Position numbers and translations under genes: made by a program. A DNA stretch of 64,000 nucleotides, from assembly GCF_010993745.1 (NCBI RefSeq), contig NZ_WOTN01000003.1, positions 1,736,001 to 1,800,000 of the forward strand, written 5' to 3'. Shown in pieces: positions 46,333-55,799 of the stretch (positions within the stretch are counted from its first letter, which is position 1; each line of letters opens with the position of its first letter). This DNA is from Fodinicola acaciae. GTDB lineage: Bacteria > Actinomycetota > Actinomycetes > Mycobacteriales > HKI-0501. A model generated the notes under the pieces. The model was not told the DNA's origin, did no database searches, and saw only the letters and a program-made list of their open reading frames with translations.

Positions 46333-47351
46333 GCCGCGACCAAGGCCCACGGCTCCGGCAGCCGCGCGGCCAGCCGTGGCTTGCTGTCAGCCCACCATCG
46401 TACGGACCGGCGCAGGACCTCGGCCGGATCCACCACCTGGTTGGTCGGCTCGAACGGCTCCATCATGCTCGTGTAGCTTTCGAACATGCCGAGCAGCTGC
46501 ACCGCCCTGTGCTGCACCTCGGACAGGTGTTGTTCGGCCAGCGGCAGGAAAAACCGGTGCCAGCGCTCGGTCGACACGATCGGCGGCCGTTCCAGCGGTG
46601 GCACGCCGTGCGCCACCCGCCAGTCGTTGAGCGTTTCCAGTGAAAGCGTGAGCAGATCGTCCAGCCGCAGGCTGGCCGTGCCGCCGGCCACCACCTCGAT
46701 CTGCTGCCGGCAATTGCCGTCGACAGCCGCGACGACCGCCTCGGCCACCTGATCGACCGGCGCGATTTCGGCGTATCCGCCGGGATCTCCGACCACGACC
46801 GCGGCCAGGCCGGACACCAACGCCTGCAACAGGCTGTACGGTCCGGAAAACCGGCTGATGCCACCGTCGTCGCGACGGCCGAGGATCAGCGGTGGCCGGA
46901 TGACCGTGAGCTGGCCGGCATGTCGCGTCCGTACCAGCTCCTCGCCCTGAGCCTTGGACCACTCGTAGCCGTTGCGAAAACCGCCGAACTCATCGGACAC
47001 CAGGTCATCGTCGGTGCGATAGCCGCCGACGTACGCGGTGGAGACGTGCACAAGATGCGTCCGCTCGTCGACCAGGTCGAGCATCGCCGCGATCGGTGCG
47101 ATGTTTGCCTGCTCCGCCTCGGATTTCGTCATCGTCCAGCGCGTCGACGCGGCGAGGTGAACGACCACGTCCCAGTGCCGGCGCAGTTGCTCCGGCATCG
47201 GTTCTCGACCGATGTGCCAGCCGATCCGCCGCGGTCCCGGTCTGCGTCTGCTGACCGTGTAGCAGTCCAGATCCGGCCGGATCGCCAGCCGCGCCATCAC
47301 CTCGCTGCCGACCACACCGTCCGGACCGGTCACCAGCACACTGCGTTTCAC
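46329..47351 (-). CDS. Extended SDR (NAD-dependent epimerase / thioester-reductase-like)
   Basis: The 340-residue protein has the Rossmann motif VTGPDGVVG, VVHLAAST and the catalytic YEWSK pair of extended short-chain dehydrogenases. The ALD/VHVSTAYVGG region resembles the male-sterility/thioester-reductase branch, which reduces acyl thioesters to aldehydes. Next to an ACP, KAS and aminotransferase this would give an aldehyde for transamination (inference). GTG 47351 has GAGG 8 bases upstream; an earlier start at 47405 would overlap the KAS gene. Confidence 0.78.
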   Translation of the reverse strand: MKRSVLVTGPDGVVGSEVMARLAIRPDLDCYTVSRRRPGPRRIGWHIGREPMPEQLRRHWDVVVHLAASTRWTMTKSEAEQANIAPIAAMLDLVDERTHLVHVSTAYVGGYRTDDDLVSDEFGGFRNGYEWSKAQGEELVRTRHAGQLTVIRPPLILGRRDDGGISRFSGPYSLLQALVSGLAAVVVGDPGGYAEIAPVDQVAEAVVAAVDGNCRQQIEVVAGGTASLRLDDLLTLSLETLNDWRVAHGVPPLERPPIVSTERWHRFFLPLAEQHLSEVQHRAVQLLGMFESYTSMMEPFEPTNQVVDPAEVLRRSVRWWADSKPRLAARLPEPWALVAA

Positions 47352-47377
47352 GCTGTTTTCCTCTTCCGCGGAGACAT

Positions 47378-48625
47378 CTATCGAGCCGGCACCAGGACGA
47401 GACATGCGTTGTGGCCACCGAAGCCGAAAGAATTGGACAGCGCCGGAGCCGGACCGACCAGCCGCGCCTCACCGGCCACCACGTCGATCGGCTCTTCGAT
47501 GCCAGGAGCGGAAAAGTTGGCGACCGGTGGCACGACGCCACGGCTCGCGGACAACAACGCGACCAGCGCCTCGTACGCACCGGCTCCACCCATCATGTGG
47601 CCGACGACCGACTTCGGCGCGGTCACCGGCGGCCCGGCCGAGCCGAAGACGCGTAGCAGTGCCGCGCTTTCGGCGCGGTCGTTGAGAACCGTACTCGTGC
47701 CGTGCGCGTTGACATGACCGACTCCGGCCGGCGTGAGGCCGGCGTCGGCGATCGCGGTCGTCATGCATCGCGCCGCGACCACACCTTCGGCCGCCGGCGC
47801 GACGATGTGGAAAGCGTCGCAGTTGCTCGCATATCCAGCGATCTCGCCATAGATACGCGCGCCGCGCCGCTGCGCCAGATCCCAGTCTTCCAGCACCAGG
47901 AAGGTGGCGCCTTCAGCCATCACGAAACCGTCGCGGTCAGCGTCGAACGGTCGCGAGGCAGCGGCTGGGTCGTCGACACGCGAGGAAAGCGCCCGAAGCC
48001 GGCCAAAAGACGCCATGATGCCGACGGTCACCGGAGTGTCCACGCCGCCCGCGATGGCACAGTCCAGCTCGCCATGCCGGATTTTCTGCGCGGCTGCGCC
48101 AATCGCGTCCGTGCCACTGGCGCAGGCCGTCACGTGTGTCGTGCATGGGCCGCGAAAGCCGAGCTGCAGCGCGATCCGCGCGGCCGGTGAGTTGGGCATG
48201 ATCCGTGCCACGGTGAAAGCCGGGTAGTCGCCAGGACTCGCGCCGTACGAGAGAACCGCCTCCTCGGTGGAAGAAATGCCTCCCATCGCGCTGCCGACGC
48301 TGACGCCGGCGCGGTCCGGATCGACCTCGGTGAGACCGGCATCGACGTACGCGTCTCGCGCCGCCGCGACGGCGAGCTGTGTCGCGCGATCGGTTTTCCG
48401 TTGCTCTCTCGGCGGAAAGTAGTCGTCCATCGCCGGTGGCGGGGGCACCGTACAGGCGAAGGTCACCGGCAGTTCCGCAGCCGCCAACTCCGGCACCGGC
48501 GCGGCCAGCGACTCACCTTTGAGCATTGCGGCGAAAACCGACTCCACGTCCGCGCCGGCAGGTGCGCGTACGCCGGCGCCGGTCACCGCGACCCGGCGCC
48601 GGTCCGGCCGGCCGGTGGCCGTCAT
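47378..48625 (-). CDS. Beta-ketoacyl-ACP synthase (KAS II / FabF-like)
   Basis: The 415-residue thiolase-fold enzyme has the full triad: Cys in TACASGTDAIG, His in NAHGTST and His in GHMMGGAGA, with the KAS II Lys in PKSVVGH. It condenses malonyl-ACP with an acyl primer. Its ATG overlaps the ACP stop by 4 bases, so it pairs with that carrier. It lacks a chain-length-factor partner, so it behaves as a stand-alone elongating enzyme rather than a type II PKS pair. Confidence 0.93.
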   Translation of the reverse strand: MTATGRPDRRRVAVTGAGVRAPAGADVESVFAAMLKGESLAAPVPELAAAELPVTFACTVPPPPAMDDYFPPREQRKTDRATQLAVAAARDAYVDAGLTEVDPDRAGVSVGSAMGGISSTEEAVLSYGASPGDYPAFTVARIMPNSPAARIALQLGFRGPCTTHVTACASGTDAIGAAAQKIRHGELDCAIAGGVDTPVTVGIMASFGRLRALSSRVDDPAAASRPFDADRDGFVMAEGATFLVLEDWDLAQRRGARIYGEIAGYASNCDAFHIVAPAAEGVVAARCMTTAIADAGLTPAGVGHVNAHGTSTVLNDRAESAALLRVFGSAGPPVTAPKSVVGHMMGGAGAYEALVALLSASRGVVPPVANFSAPGIEEPIDVVAGEARLVGPAPALSNSFGFGGHNACLVLVPAR

Positions 48626-48882
48626 GCCGCCGGTCCGGCGACCAGCAGCCGCTCGGCGAGCAGGTCGACGGCGTGGCCGACAGTCTCCGCCTTGATCAGG
48701 TCGCCGACACCGATCCGGACGTTCACCGCCTTCTCCACGCGTGCGCCGATTTCCAGCAGTTCCAGGCTGTCCACGCCATAGTCGGTGTCCAGCGCGGTCC
48801 GCTCGGTGATCTCGTCGAGCTCGACGCCAACCACCTCGGCGACCTTCGTCCGTACGATCGAGGAAAGTTCTTCGCGGGTCAT
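48622..48882 (-). CDS. Acyl carrier protein
   Basis: The 86-residue protein has the ACP core with GVDSLELLEI; Ser39 takes the phosphopantetheine arm. No phosphopantetheinyl transferase is in the window, so it must be charged by an enzyme encoded elsewhere. It overlaps the acyl-CoA dehydrogenase stop and the KAS start, 4 bases each. Confidence 0.93.
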   Translation of the reverse strand: MTREELSSIVRTKVAEVVGVELDEITERTALDTDYGVDSLELLEIGARVEKAVNVRIGVGDLIKAETVGHAVDLLAERLLVAGPAA

Positions 48883-50123
48883 CCGTTTTTCCTTTCGAAC
48901 TTGCCCAAAGCCGGTGCGCTTTCGTCCAGGTCGAGGCCGGCCGGCAGGTCGAGCGCGGTGCGGCCGAGAAACTGCCGGACGGCCGGCCTGGTCGGCGGAT
49001 GGAAGCGGATCGCCTGGCTGTCGCGCCACAACCGCTCCAGTCCGGTCGCACGTGCGTACGCGGCACCGCCGCAGGCCTCCATCAGCCGCTCCACGGCGGC
49101 CGGAATCGCTTCGACGCCACGCTGTTTCACCGCCAGCGCCGCCGGCAGCAACTCCACCGGATCGGCGCCCGTATCCATCCGAGCAGCGAGTCCGCCGCAA
49201 GCCGATTCGATCGCCAGCAGATCCGCGGTCGCGTCACCGACGACCGCCTGATAGCTCGGAAGTTCGGCGCGGCTGGCGTCCAGATGACGGATCCGCATGC
49301 GATCGAGCAGCCGCCGCGCGTCACGCAGCGCCGCCTCGGCGAGTCCAATGTAGACGGCCGTGCTGGTGAGGCTGAACCACACGACGCCGGCCGCCACCAC
49401 GTCGTCCAACTCGGTTTCCACTGGCGCGCGATAGAAAACCAGGTCGTCCGGGACGAAGCAGTCCTCGATCAGGATGGTGTTGGAGGCCGAGCCGCGCATG
49501 CCGAGCGTGTCCCAGGTTTCGCGTACGGTCAGGCCAGGTGCGTGCGTCGGCAGCATCGCCACCAGCAACTCGTCCGGACCGTCCAGGCTCGGTTCGCTCT
49601 GCATCTGCAGGCAGATCAGGTCGGCATCGGCGGCCAGCGAACACGGCGCCTTGGTGCCGCTCACCCGCCAACCCTTGCCGTCGCGGCGAGCGCGCAACGT
49701 GGACCGGACGACCGATCCTCCCAGCTGCGGTTCGGCGAAAGCCGAGGCGAGCAGGCGGTTCTGCGTCGCGATGGCCTCCATCAGCAGCCATGCCGTGTCG
49801 GCGCGCCGGCGCCAGTGCTCGACCATCAGGCCGACCGAAAACAGGTGCATGTTGACCGCGATCGCCAGACCTGGGTCGACCATCCCCAGTTTTCGTTGTG
49901 CCGCACAGCATTTCAGGAGCCCAGCGCCACCACCGGAAAACTCCTTCGGCACGGCCAGACCCGGCCAGCCGGCCGACTTGAGGGCGGCGATGCCGGCGGT
50001 GGACGGACGACCGTCGCGATCCGCGGCCGCCGCGGCCGCCGCGATCGTCGTCAGCAACTCGGCCGGTATGTCGGCTGTCACGTCCGGCCACAGAATGTCG
50101 GCCGCTGCGAAGAAATCGTCCAT
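48879..50123 (-). CDS. Acyl-CoA dehydrogenase-like flavoprotein
   Basis: The 414-residue protein has the acyl-CoA dehydrogenase fold: LASAFAEPQLGG (FAD/substrate motif), LGMRGSASNTILIEDCFVP and the C-terminal EACGGAAYARATGLERLWRD block. Where MCAD-type enzymes carry the catalytic-base YEGT, this one has FHPPTRPAV, so the base must lie elsewhere or the reaction differs. It probably desaturates an ACP- or CoA-bound acyl chain. ATG 50123 overlaps the aminotransferase stop. Confidence 0.87.
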   Translation of the reverse strand: MDDFFAAADILWPDVTADIPAELLTTIAAAAAAADRDGRPSTAGIAALKSAGWPGLAVPKEFSGGGAGLLKCCAAQRKLGMVDPGLAIAVNMHLFSVGLMVEHWRRRADTAWLLMEAIATQNRLLASAFAEPQLGGSVVRSTLRARRDGKGWRVSGTKAPCSLAADADLICLQMQSEPSLDGPDELLVAMLPTHAPGLTVRETWDTLGMRGSASNTILIEDCFVPDDLVFYRAPVETELDDVVAAGVVWFSLTSTAVYIGLAEAALRDARRLLDRMRIRHLDASRAELPSYQAVVGDATADLLAIESACGGLAARMDTGADPVELLPAALAVKQRGVEAIPAAVERLMEACGGAAYARATGLERLWRDSQAIRFHPPTRPAVRQFLGRTALDLPAGLDLDESAPALGKFERKNG

Positions 50124-51358
50124 CACGAAGCCAATCCGGAGACGGTCGCGCTCGCTCGTGCGATCGCGTTTTCCAACAGCTCCAGCGCTTCGGCCACCTC
50201 CGCGGTGGATGCCACGATCGGTGGCAGCAACCGGATCGTGGCCGGCCGGCTCAGGCACGGCGAGACGATCAGGCCGAGTTGCGCGACCTCGACCAGCACC
50301 TCGCCGGCGAGCGCCGCGGACGCGAGGTCGACACCCCACAGCAGGCCACGGCCGCGTACGCCGGCGATCGCGTCAGGATGCTTTGCCCGTACGGCTGCGA
50401 GTCCGTCACGCATTTCCACCTCGATACGCGCACCGTCCACCGCATGCGCCTCGATGAGGTCCAATACGACCGGCACGACCGCACACCCCAGTGGATTGCC
50501 ACCGAAAGTGGCGGTGTGCAGGAACGGATCACGCGCCAGCGGACGGAAAAGTCGCTCGCTCATCACCGCGGCGGACATCGGCAGAACCGCTCCGCCGAGC
50601 GGCTTTCCGACCAGGAGCGCGTCCACGTCCAGGCCGACGGCCAGCGCCGGCGACCGAGGACCACAACGGCGCAGGCCGGCCTGGATCTCGTCGGCTATCA
50701 CCATGGTGCCAGCACTCCGAGCCGCGTCGCACCAACTCGCCAACACCGCCGGATCGAGCGGCACGACACCGTTCTCTCCTTGCACAGGCTCGAAAACCAG
50801 TGCCGCGGCGGGTCCGTCCGCGAGTGCCTTCGCGACCGCGTCAGGATCGTCGGCCGGCACATGTAAGACCTCGGACAGCGCGTTTTCCAGGCCTCGCCGG
50901 AAATGTTCGTGGTGCGTGAGCGCGAGAGCGCCGAGTGACTTTCCGTGATAGCCACCTTCGACCGCGACCACCCTGGTGTGTCCGGTCGCCAGTCGGGCGA
51001 GTTTCACCGCCACCTCGACAGCGTCCGCACCATTCAGTCCAAAGTGGACGCGCGGCAACCGGCCATCGAAATACTCCACGATCGCCGCCGCTGCCGCCGC
51101 CGTCATCGGATTCACCAGCGTACGCGTGGAAACCGGCATCGCTGCGAGCTGCCGCGTCACCGCAGCGAGCACTTCCGGATGCCGATGCCCCAACAGCGGC
51201 ACCGCGTACGAGCCGAAGTCCAGCAGTCGCCGGCCGTCCGACAACTCCACACGACAGCCGCTTGCCGACTTCTCCACCGCACCACCACCGGCGAGTTTTC
51301 CCGCCAGCGCGAGTGGCGGCGACAGATGAGCGCGCACCTGACGCAACGCGTCCGTCAT
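50123..51358 (-). CDS. Class III aminotransferase
   Basis: The 411-residue PLP enzyme of the ornithine/acetylornithine aminotransferase group has VIADEIQAG and the PLP-lysine motif LLVGKPLGG. Such enzymes aminate aldehydes or ketones, often omega-terminal. Beside a thioester-reductase-like SDR this suggests formation of an amine on an acyl chain (inference). ATG 51358 overlaps the upstream stop by 4 bases. Confidence 0.92.
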   Translation of the reverse strand: MTDALRQVRAHLSPPLALAGKLAGGGAVEKSASGCRVELSDGRRLLDFGSYAVPLLGHRHPEVLAAVTRQLAAMPVSTRTLVNPMTAAAAAAIVEYFDGRLPRVHFGLNGADAVEVAVKLARLATGHTRVVAVEGGYHGKSLGALALTHHEHFRRGLENALSEVLHVPADDPDAVAKALADGPAAALVFEPVQGENGVVPLDPAVLASWCDAARSAGTMVIADEIQAGLRRCGPRSPALAVGLDVDALLVGKPLGGAVLPMSAAVMSERLFRPLARDPFLHTATFGGNPLGCAVVPVVLDLIEAHAVDGARIEVEMRDGLAAVRAKHPDAIAGVRGRGLLWGVDLASAALAGEVLVEVAQLGLIVSPCLSRPATIRLLPPIVASTAEVAEALELLENAIARASATVSGLAS

Positions 51359-52356
51359 CGGACACCTGCCAGCACGCTTCCGGGCTGCGGCAGCATCCGG
51401 CCCTCGCCGTTCATCCACATCCGCCGGCCGGTGCCACTGACAACGCAGGTGCCGCCGGGAATGTCGTGCTGGATGTGCTGCGACGCGACCAGCAACACCG
51501 GCCAACTCGCGGTGTCGACACCGGCCAGCCGCAGTTCGCGTTGCCACTCCTGCCAGTCCAGCGGCGCCACACCGGACTCGGCCGCGGTCAACCGCAGGTT
51601 TGCGCGCTCGGCGGCGGTTTTCTCACCGGTCGCCGCGGCGAGCCGGCGTCGTACGATCGCCGCCGCCTCTCCGGCATTCAGCGTGTACGTCTCGGTGACC
51701 GGCTCCGACACCTCCACCGGCACCGCGTTTTCCACGCCGTCAGCCAGAATGTCCGGCCACTGCTGGTAAATCCTGGTGAGCCGCGGCGGATCGAAGGCGA
51801 TCCCCAGCTCGCGTACGATGTCGATCGGCTCGTCCGGACAGTGCACCAGCACCATCAGCCGGTTCGGCGCGCCGAGCACCGTACGCAGGTGCCAGTCCTC
51901 GCGAGCGGCCGGAAATGCCGATCCCTTCAGGGTTGCCAGCCGCGAGCTGGCCGGAATCGGCCCGGCCGTACGGTCGGCGAGCACCAGCGTGAGCGAATCC
52001 CTGCGCTGGTGGAGCAGGTCGGACAGCGCGAGCCGGTCGAGGGTGGCGATGTTCCACTGATAGCGCCACAGTTCGCGGGTCATCGGCCGTTGGTAGCGAA
52101 ACCGCATCGCCTGCACCGGCACGAGCCCGTGACCGGCCAGGAAACGCACGCATTCGGCCAGCCGGCCAGCCAGCAGCCCGTCCGGTTTGACGGTGAGCAC
52201 CGCGAGCCGCTGGAAATACCAGGCGGCGTCCGGACCGAGCAGCTGCCGCGCGGTCCGCCAGCTCTCCCGAAAAGCGCTGTCGTGGGTGAAAATCCGGAAC
52301 TTCTCCGGCTGCGTGGTCAGCGTCCGCCAGGTCTGCTGGTCGGCGAGCTGCGACAT
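51355..52356 (-). CDS. NDP-kinase-like protein 2
   Basis: The 333-residue protein is the second member of the divergent NDP-kinase set: LTVKPDGLLAGRL (residue 55), LKGSAFP (near 143, missing the Pro of GPT) and VLVHCPDEPIDIVRELG with His172 at the catalytic position. It has a ~50-residue N-terminal and a ~140-residue C-terminal extension. ATG 52356 begins 7 bases after the aldolase stop; GTG 52371, overlapping that stop, is possible. Function is unknown. Confidence 0.75.
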   Translation of the reverse strand: MSQLADQQTWRTLTTQPEKFRIFTHDSAFRESWRTARQLLGPDAAWYFQRLAVLTVKPDGLLAGRLAECVRFLAGHGLVPVQAMRFRYQRPMTRELWRYQWNIATLDRLALSDLLHQRRDSLTLVLADRTAGPIPASSRLATLKGSAFPAAREDWHLRTVLGAPNRLMVLVHCPDEPIDIVRELGIAFDPPRLTRIYQQWPDILADGVENAVPVEVSEPVTETYTLNAGEAAAIVRRRLAAATGEKTAAERANLRLTAAESGVAPLDWQEWQRELRLAGVDTASWPVLLVASQHIQHDIPGGTCVVSGTGRRMWMNGEGRMLPQPGSVLAGVR

Positions 52357-52363
52357 GTCCTCG

Positions 52364-53416
52364 TCAAGCACGTACGTGTCCCGGCCAGGTCGCCGCCAGC
52401 AGGCCACGGCCAGCGGACCCCAGCTGCCGGCACGCGGCGGCCACTCGGTTGGCCATCGACTTTTCCGCCGGGCGCAGGAAAGCACGCGGGTCGTAATGCT
52501 TCTTCGACCCCATTTCACCGTCGACACGCAACACTTTGTCATAATTGCTCAGCACGTGATGCGCGACCGCGCGGCTGAACGCGTACATCGTGTCGGTGTC
52601 GATGTTCATCTTCACGACGCCGTACGAGACGGCCTCCTCGATCGCGGTCGGATCCGATCCCGACCCGCCGTGGAAGACCAGGTCGAACGGCGACTCGATG
52701 CCGGTCCGCTCGGCGATGTGGCGCTGGATGACCTCCAGCACTTTCGGTTGTAGGCTGACGTTTCCCGGGCGGTAGACACCGTGTACGTTGCCGAAGGAGG
52801 CGGCCAGCAGATAGCGACCGCGCTCACCCATGCCGAGCACGTCGACGACCCGGTCAGCGTCCTCCGGAGTGGACAGCTGCTTTTCCTCCGTTATCCCGGA
52901 AAGCCCGGCGTTCTCCTCGCCGACGACACCGATCTCCACCTCCAGGATCGCGTCGACCTCGGCGGCGAGCGCCAGCAACCGCGCCGAGATCGCCAGGTTC
53001 TCCTCCAGCGGCAGGGCGGAGCCGTCCCACATGTGCGATTGGAAGAGCGGACCGCCGGCGGCCGCGTGCCGCTGGCGTGACTCGGCGAGCAGCGGCAGCA
53101 GGAATCCCTCGTATTTCTCCTTGGGACAGTGATCGGTGTGCAACGCCACGGTGACCGGATAGTTTCTGGCCACCGACCGGGCGCATTCGGCGAAGGTCAC
53201 CGCGCCGCCGACGGCGTCGCGTATCGAGTCGCCGGACCAGAACTCGCCGGAGCCGACGGTGATCTGGATGATTCCGTCGCTGCCGGCCTCGGCGAAACCG
53301 CGCAACGCGGCGTTGAGTGTCTCCGACGACGTGACGTTGATCGCCGGGTAGGCGTAGCCGCCGCTCTTGGCCCGGTCGAGCATTTCGCGATAGGTCTCAG
53401 GATCTGCAACAGGCAT
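52364..53416 (-). CDS. fba: Class II fructose-bisphosphate aldolase
   Basis: The 350-residue protein matches actinobacterial class II FBA along its length: PAINVTSSETLNAALRGF, the zinc ligands in LHTDHCPKEK, LFQSHMWDGS, GNVHGVY and the FHGGSGS phosphate loop. It joins DHAP and glyceraldehyde-3-phosphate reversibly. A glycolytic-type aldolase inside a cluster may be a pathway duplicate that joins DHAP to another aldehyde (inference); a second fba elsewhere would support that. ATG 53416 has GGAG 6 bases upstream. Confidence 0.93.
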   Translation of the reverse strand: MPVADPETYREMLDRAKSGGYAYPAINVTSSETLNAALRGFAEAGSDGIIQITVGSGEFWSGDSIRDAVGGAVTFAECARSVARNYPVTVALHTDHCPKEKYEGFLLPLLAESRQRHAAAGGPLFQSHMWDGSALPLEENLAISARLLALAAEVDAILEVEIGVVGEENAGLSGITEEKQLSTPEDADRVVDVLGMGERGRYLLAASFGNVHGVYRPGNVSLQPKVLEVIQRHIAERTGIESPFDLVFHGGSGSDPTAIEEAVSYGVVKMNIDTDTMYAFSRAVAHHVLSNYDKVLRVDGEMGSKKHYDPRAFLRPAEKSMANRVAAACRQLGSAGRGLLAATWPGHVRA

Positions 53417-53445
53417 AGCTGTCTCCGGTGGTGGTGCGGTCTTCT

Positions 53446-53988
53446 CTATGAATGCGAGGCGCCGTCCTGGGCCGGCTCCGCCGGCAGCCAGGTGCCTGGC
53501 AGGGCCAGCGGCAGATGTGCGCCGCGGTTGACCGGCAGCAGTTCGCGTGCCAATCGCAGGGCCGGAAACAGCCCCTCCGGCCTGCGTACCGAGCCCGGTT
53601 TCTGGTCGAACCCCAGGCTCGTTTCAAGTTCCCTGACGTGGTCGAAAATCCGGTCGGCCGCGATCCGCGCGGACGCGATGTCCTCGGCCGCGGCGAGATC
53701 GCTGGCCAGCCGCAACGCGGTTTCGGTCTCCGACTCGCTGAGTCCTGCGAACGGATCGGCCAGCGGATCCGGTTTGTCCGGCGGAAAACCGCCGGCCAGC
53801 AACGACCGGATGCCGGCGGTGTGCAGGACGATCGTACGACCGGCATACTTCGCCACCGCCAGTTGGCCGGCGTCCAGCGCACCGGTGAGGTCCTCGACAC
53901 TCGCCTGGACCTCCAACAACACCTCGTAAATGCCGAAACAGTGGAACGCGGCCCACCTGCGCGGCTCGGTCACCGTACGGATGTTCAC
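53446..53988 (-). CDS. Conserved-looking protein, unknown
   Basis: This 180-residue protein starts with GTG overlapping the nucleotidyltransferase stop (GTGA) and has GAGGAGG upstream. It is mostly helical, with WAAFHCFGIYEVLLEVQASV near the N-terminus, no membrane segment, no signal and no motif I recognise. The tight coupling to the nucleotidyltransferase suggests that the two work together. Confidence 0.65.
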   Translation of the reverse strand: MNIRTVTEPRRWAAFHCFGIYEVLLEVQASVEDLTGALDAGQLAVAKYAGRTIVLHTAGIRSLLAGGFPPDKPDPLADPFAGLSESETETALRLASDLAAAEDIASARIAADRIFDHVRELETSLGFDQKPGSVRRPEGLFPALRLARELLPVNRGAHLPLALPGTWLPAEPAQDGASHS

Positions 53989-54983
53989 GCCGCCTCCTCG
54001 ATCGCCAGCCACACCAGGCCGTCGGCCACCAGCCGCTCCGCCAACGGCGGCAGCTCGGACACCGGGCCGCGCCAGTTGAGCTGCTCGGATATCCACATCG
54101 CCGGCTCGGCCGTGCTCACCTCGATGCCGCGCAGTCCCCACCGGTGCACCAAATGCCGGTCGCGCACCTTCCACGTCTGCACACCGGCCGCCGGTGAGAG
54201 CACCACGACCGGATCGACCGGCAGTGACCAGCCGGCGCTGAGATCGTCGACAATGGCACGAGTTCTCTTGAGATAGTCCGAAACCTGACCCGGCTCGTAC
54301 GGAACGGCCAGCAGGTCGGAGAAAACCTCGACGAGGTCCGGCCGGCCGATCCGCGCCAGCTTCGGTCCGGTCCACTTCTGGCCGACGTACGGCTCACCGC
54401 CGGCGGCGGCAATTCCGTTCAGGCAGGCGATTCCGGCCTCACAGAAGCGCTGCGCGGCCAGCGGCGGGTTGGTCGCCTGGAGCAGCTGCGCGGCGGTGCG
54501 ATAGCGGATCGTCTCGGCGCGCCACCAGTCCAGTGCCGCCCGCGGATAACCGTCGGCCAGCGAAGCACACCAGTCGCGCCAGGCCGGCTCACCGGTCAGC
54601 ACCTGTCCGAGCGCGAACCGGCCGACCTGGTTGAGCCGCCGATATCGCGCCTTCCACTCGGCGCGGTCGCACGGTGGCTGGAAAACCCCGGCCAGTGAGA
54701 CGGCCGCCTCGGTTATCCAGCTCTGGCCAACATAGTTGACGTCGACCGCTATCCCGAGGTCGTACGACCCGACCGGAAAGTCGGTCACCCGGCCGTCGTC
54801 CACCACGACGTGCAGGTCCAGATCGCTGGAACTGTTGCCGAATCCCTGCAGGACCGAGCCGGCCGCCACGATCGCCTTCGGTGCGCCGAAGCTGTCGTCG
54901 ACCTGCCTGACGAGATCGTCGGCGGTGCAGTCGTGCGGACGCAGGAACGCGTCCAGATATTCCTGTCTCTCCGACGAGAGCAT
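53985..54983 (-). CDS. Nucleotidyltransferase-domain protein (pol-beta superfamily)
   Basis: The 332-residue protein has the pol-beta-type signature GSVLQGFGNSSSDLDLHVVVD (GS followed by D-x-D; third Asp probably in VDVNYV), as in antibiotic nucleotidyltransferases and other NTases. The remainder is helical. It could nucleotidylate a pathway intermediate or the product, or give self-resistance (inference). ATG 54983 has AGGAG upstream. Confidence 0.75.
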   Translation of the reverse strand: MLSSERQEYLDAFLRPHDCTADDLVRQVDDSFGAPKAIVAAGSVLQGFGNSSSDLDLHVVVDDGRVTDFPVGSYDLGIAVDVNYVGQSWITEAAVSLAGVFQPPCDRAEWKARYRRLNQVGRFALGQVLTGEPAWRDWCASLADGYPRAALDWWRAETIRYRTAAQLLQATNPPLAAQRFCEAGIACLNGIAAAGGEPYVGQKWTGPKLARIGRPDLVEVFSDLLAVPYEPGQVSDYLKRTRAIVDDLSAGWSLPVDPVVVLSPAAGVQTWKVRDRHLVHRWGLRGIEVSTAEPAMWISEQLNWRGPVSELPPLAERLVADGLVWLAIEEAA

Positions 54984-55007
54984 GTGAAACTCCTGACTAA
55001 TGACAAA

Positions 55008-55799
55008 CTAGGACTGCGCGGACTTGGCGTTGCGATAGTCCAGGGCGCGCCACGCCAGCACACCGCAGACCAGGGTCATCGCGGCGATGATCGCCACGGC
55101 TTGCAAAGTCGGACCCCACGAGCCGCCGCCGGAGGTGCTCTCGTCCAACGCGCGCAGAGCCCAGTGCTGCGGCGTGGCCAGGCCGAGGAAACGCGAGAAC
55201 GGCGGCAGCTGGCTGTCCGGCACGACACTGCCGCCGACACAGCCGGTGGTGATCAGCACGATGTACGCGAGGCTTTGGAAAGTCGAGGTCGTACGCGTCA
55301 CGATGTAGAGCAGTGCACCGATCGCGCAGCCGACCGCGACCAGCGCGACGGCCACCACCAGCAGCTGCAGGACCGAGCCGTGCAGCGGCGTGCCGTACGC
55401 GATGAACGCGATGGCCCCGAAAACCGTCAACTGAATCATCCCGGCACCGGCCACCGGCAGGACTTTTCCCACCAGGAAGGCGAGTTTGGCCGGCTGGCTG
55501 ACCGCCTGCCGGATCCAGGTGTTGTTGGTGAACTCACGAAACAATGCCAGGCCGACGTAGTTGACCGTCATCAGGCTGAAGAGCACCGCGATGCCGATCA
55601 TCGACCGGCCTCCGGCGGCCGCACCGCCGCCACCGGACACGGCCGGTCCGAGGCTCAGCGAGAGCACCGCCGGCACCGCGAACATGAATGCGAGCGGCGT
55701 TCGCATCCGCCACAGGATGCGGCTGTCGCTGACCGCGAACGCGCTGACCACCGACCAGAATCGCGGCTCAGCCGGCCGGATGCCCGGACTGGTCGTCAT
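55008..55799 (-). CDS. ABC-2 type transporter permease of the cluster
   Basis: The 263-residue protein has six membrane helices in the ABC-2 pattern. Its start overlaps the ATPase gene end by 32 bases, so the two form one exporter. Within the operon it is the likely product exporter. It ends 24 bases before the nucleotidyltransferase start. Confidence 0.85.
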   Translation of the reverse strand: MTTSPGIRPAEPRFWSVVSAFAVSDSRILWRMRTPLAFMFAVPAVLSLSLGPAVSGGGGAAAGGRSMIGIAVLFSLMTVNYVGLALFREFTNNTWIRQAVSQPAKLAFLVGKVLPVAGAGMIQLTVFGAIAFIAYGTPLHGSVLQLLVVAVALVAVGCAIGALLYIVTRTTSTFQSLAYIVLITTGCVGGSVVPDSQLPPFSRFLGLATPQHWALRALDESTSGGGSWGPTLQAVAIIAAMTLVCGVLAWRALDYRNAKSAQS

